Shown piece after piece: positions 63,395 through 64,000 of a stretch of DNA of 64,000 nucleotides; the first letter of the stretch is position 1; each line of letters opens with the position of its first letter. The translations under genes were made by a program, and so were the position numbers. The notes beneath the pieces were generated by a model. That model had not been told where the DNA came from. It saw only the letters and a list, made by a program, of their open reading frames with translations, and ran no database searches. Source of the stretch: Marinobacter sp. F3R08 (GTDB lineage Bacteria > Pseudomonadota > Gammaproteobacteria > Pseudomonadales > Oleiphilaceae); NCBI RefSeq assembly GCF_018860425.1, contig NZ_JAHKPI010000020.1:124001-188000 (forward strand). The letters run 5' to 3'.

Positions 63395-63435
63395 CAAAAT
63401 TGGAAATAGCCCAGCCGAAGCCGGGCGAATCCGGA

Positions 63436-64000
63436 CTATTTTGCAGCTGGCTTATTGAACTTTTCGACCAGGTCATCATAGTGCGTCAAGCCATCTGGAT
63501 GCTGCTCCATGCGAACGCGCATCCGATTCAATGACGCATCTTTCGCCGCCTGAAGGTAACGGGCGGCCGCATCATCTTTCAGAACAACCGGAGTCATACC
63601 ATTGTCCACGAGCTCAGACTGCTGCTCGGCGGAAACACTGGCAAACTTTTCTGCGCTTTCCCGCTCGTGCTCAATCGCAACGCGCTGCAAGACTTCTTTT
63701 GCGTCATCCGTGAGCTCATTCCAGCTATCCAGGTTAATGATCACACCCATATCGGTGGAGTAAAATGCAGGATCGATGCGGTAGTTCAGGAACTTGTCCC
63801 AGTTCAGGTCGCTCATACCAATCTGAGTCCAACCAGTCGCATCAACCACAGTCCGCTCCAGAGCCGAATATACGTCGGTGGTCGGCAGGCTTATCGGCTG
63901 AGCCTTCAGGTAGTCGGTGAAAAAGGCGTCGTATACTGGATTACTGCGCAGACGAATACCCGACATATCAAGGCTTCCGTCATCATTCAGCTTTGGCTCA
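63436..64000 (-). CDS. dctP: TRAP transporter binding protein DctP, 5' end outside the window
   Basis: The C-terminal 187 codons or so of a DctP-family periplasmic binding protein. The frame stays open to the window end, so the start and signal peptide are missing. Visible family features are LDMSGIRLRSNPVYDAFF, which includes the conserved Arg (LRS) that salt-bridges the substrate carboxylate, then SALERTVVDATGWTQIG and INLDSWNELTDDAKEVLQRVAIEHE. The complete gene would be about 330 residues. It is first of the dctP-Q-M set. Confidence 0.88.
   Translation of the reverse strand, partial: EPKLNDDGSLDMSGIRLRSNPVYDAFFTDYLKAQPISLPTTDVYSALERTVVDATGWTQIGMSDLNWDKFLNYRIDPAFYSTDMGVIINLDSWNELTDDAKEVLQRVAIEHERESAEKFASVSAEQQSELVDNGMTPVVLKDDAAARYLQAAKDASLNRMRVRMEQHPDGLTHYDDLVEKFNKPAAK

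Overview
The window comes from the chromosome of a marine-type gammaproteobacterium, and by recollection of gene content it resembles Marinobacter or a close relative. The evidence is the set of typical gammaproteobacterial proteins (Rep, Rsd/AlgQ, RMF, E. coli-type GshA, Bfr/Bfd, CpsG, YheS-type ABC-F, ZnuABC/Zur) on a fairly GC-rich background. The genus is an inference. Genes are dense, and no prophage, insertion sequence or CRISPR array is visible.

Layout. 0.1-2.6 kb: molybdenum-cofactor operon moaB-moeA-moaD-moaE. 2.7-22.2 kb: housekeeping and stress genes (trxA, ppx, ABC-F ATPase, FKBP isomerase, rsd, dsbB, a FliL-like protein, rmf, gshA, tex, a GGDEF/EAL protein, rep, cytochrome c5, pldA, cpsG). 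22.2-23.0 kb: iron storage pair bfr/bfd with a Fur-box-like site. 23.1-31.0 kb: a peptide-uptake block with a family 5 binding protein, DppBCDF-type permease/ATPases, a LysR regulator and a Xaa-Pro dipeptidase. 31.1-32.2 kb: lrgAB.

32.2-40.1 kb is the most striking part. A single minus-strand run znuA-zur-folE2-cysS-pyrC-hisI is divergent from znuCB, with one Zur-box-like palindrome between them. This groups the zinc importer, its repressor and 'backup' enzymes for zinc-requiring steps. The HisI and PyrC copies each lack one canonical zinc ligand, and FolE2 is the family that replaces zinc-dependent FolE. The block is bracketed by two direct repeats of about 120 bp (32201-32319 and 39976-40096). 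Both derive from one lrgA/yaeQ junction: the left copy holds a dead start of yaeQ, the right copy a dead start of lrgA. The zinc block therefore looks like a unit inserted between lrgA and yaeQ.

40.1-44.8 kb: yaeQ, an HD-GYP response regulator, a large MHYT-type hybrid kinase and tRNA-Arg(CCG). 44.9-53.3 kb: an unrecognised 220-residue protein, a MocR-type regulator and a divergent seven-gene Nit1C cluster (nitB-nitH), the cluster linked in pseudomonads to cyanide assimilation. TTGATTG repeats with helical spacing, plus an inverted repeat, lie between regulator and operon. 53.4-64.0 kb: an MFS transporter, a chemoreceptor, a DcaP-like porin, and what looks like a glutarate (or similar dicarboxylate) module: class III CoA-transferase, glutaryl-CoA dehydrogenase, FadR-type regulator and a TRAP transporter whose binding protein runs off the window end.
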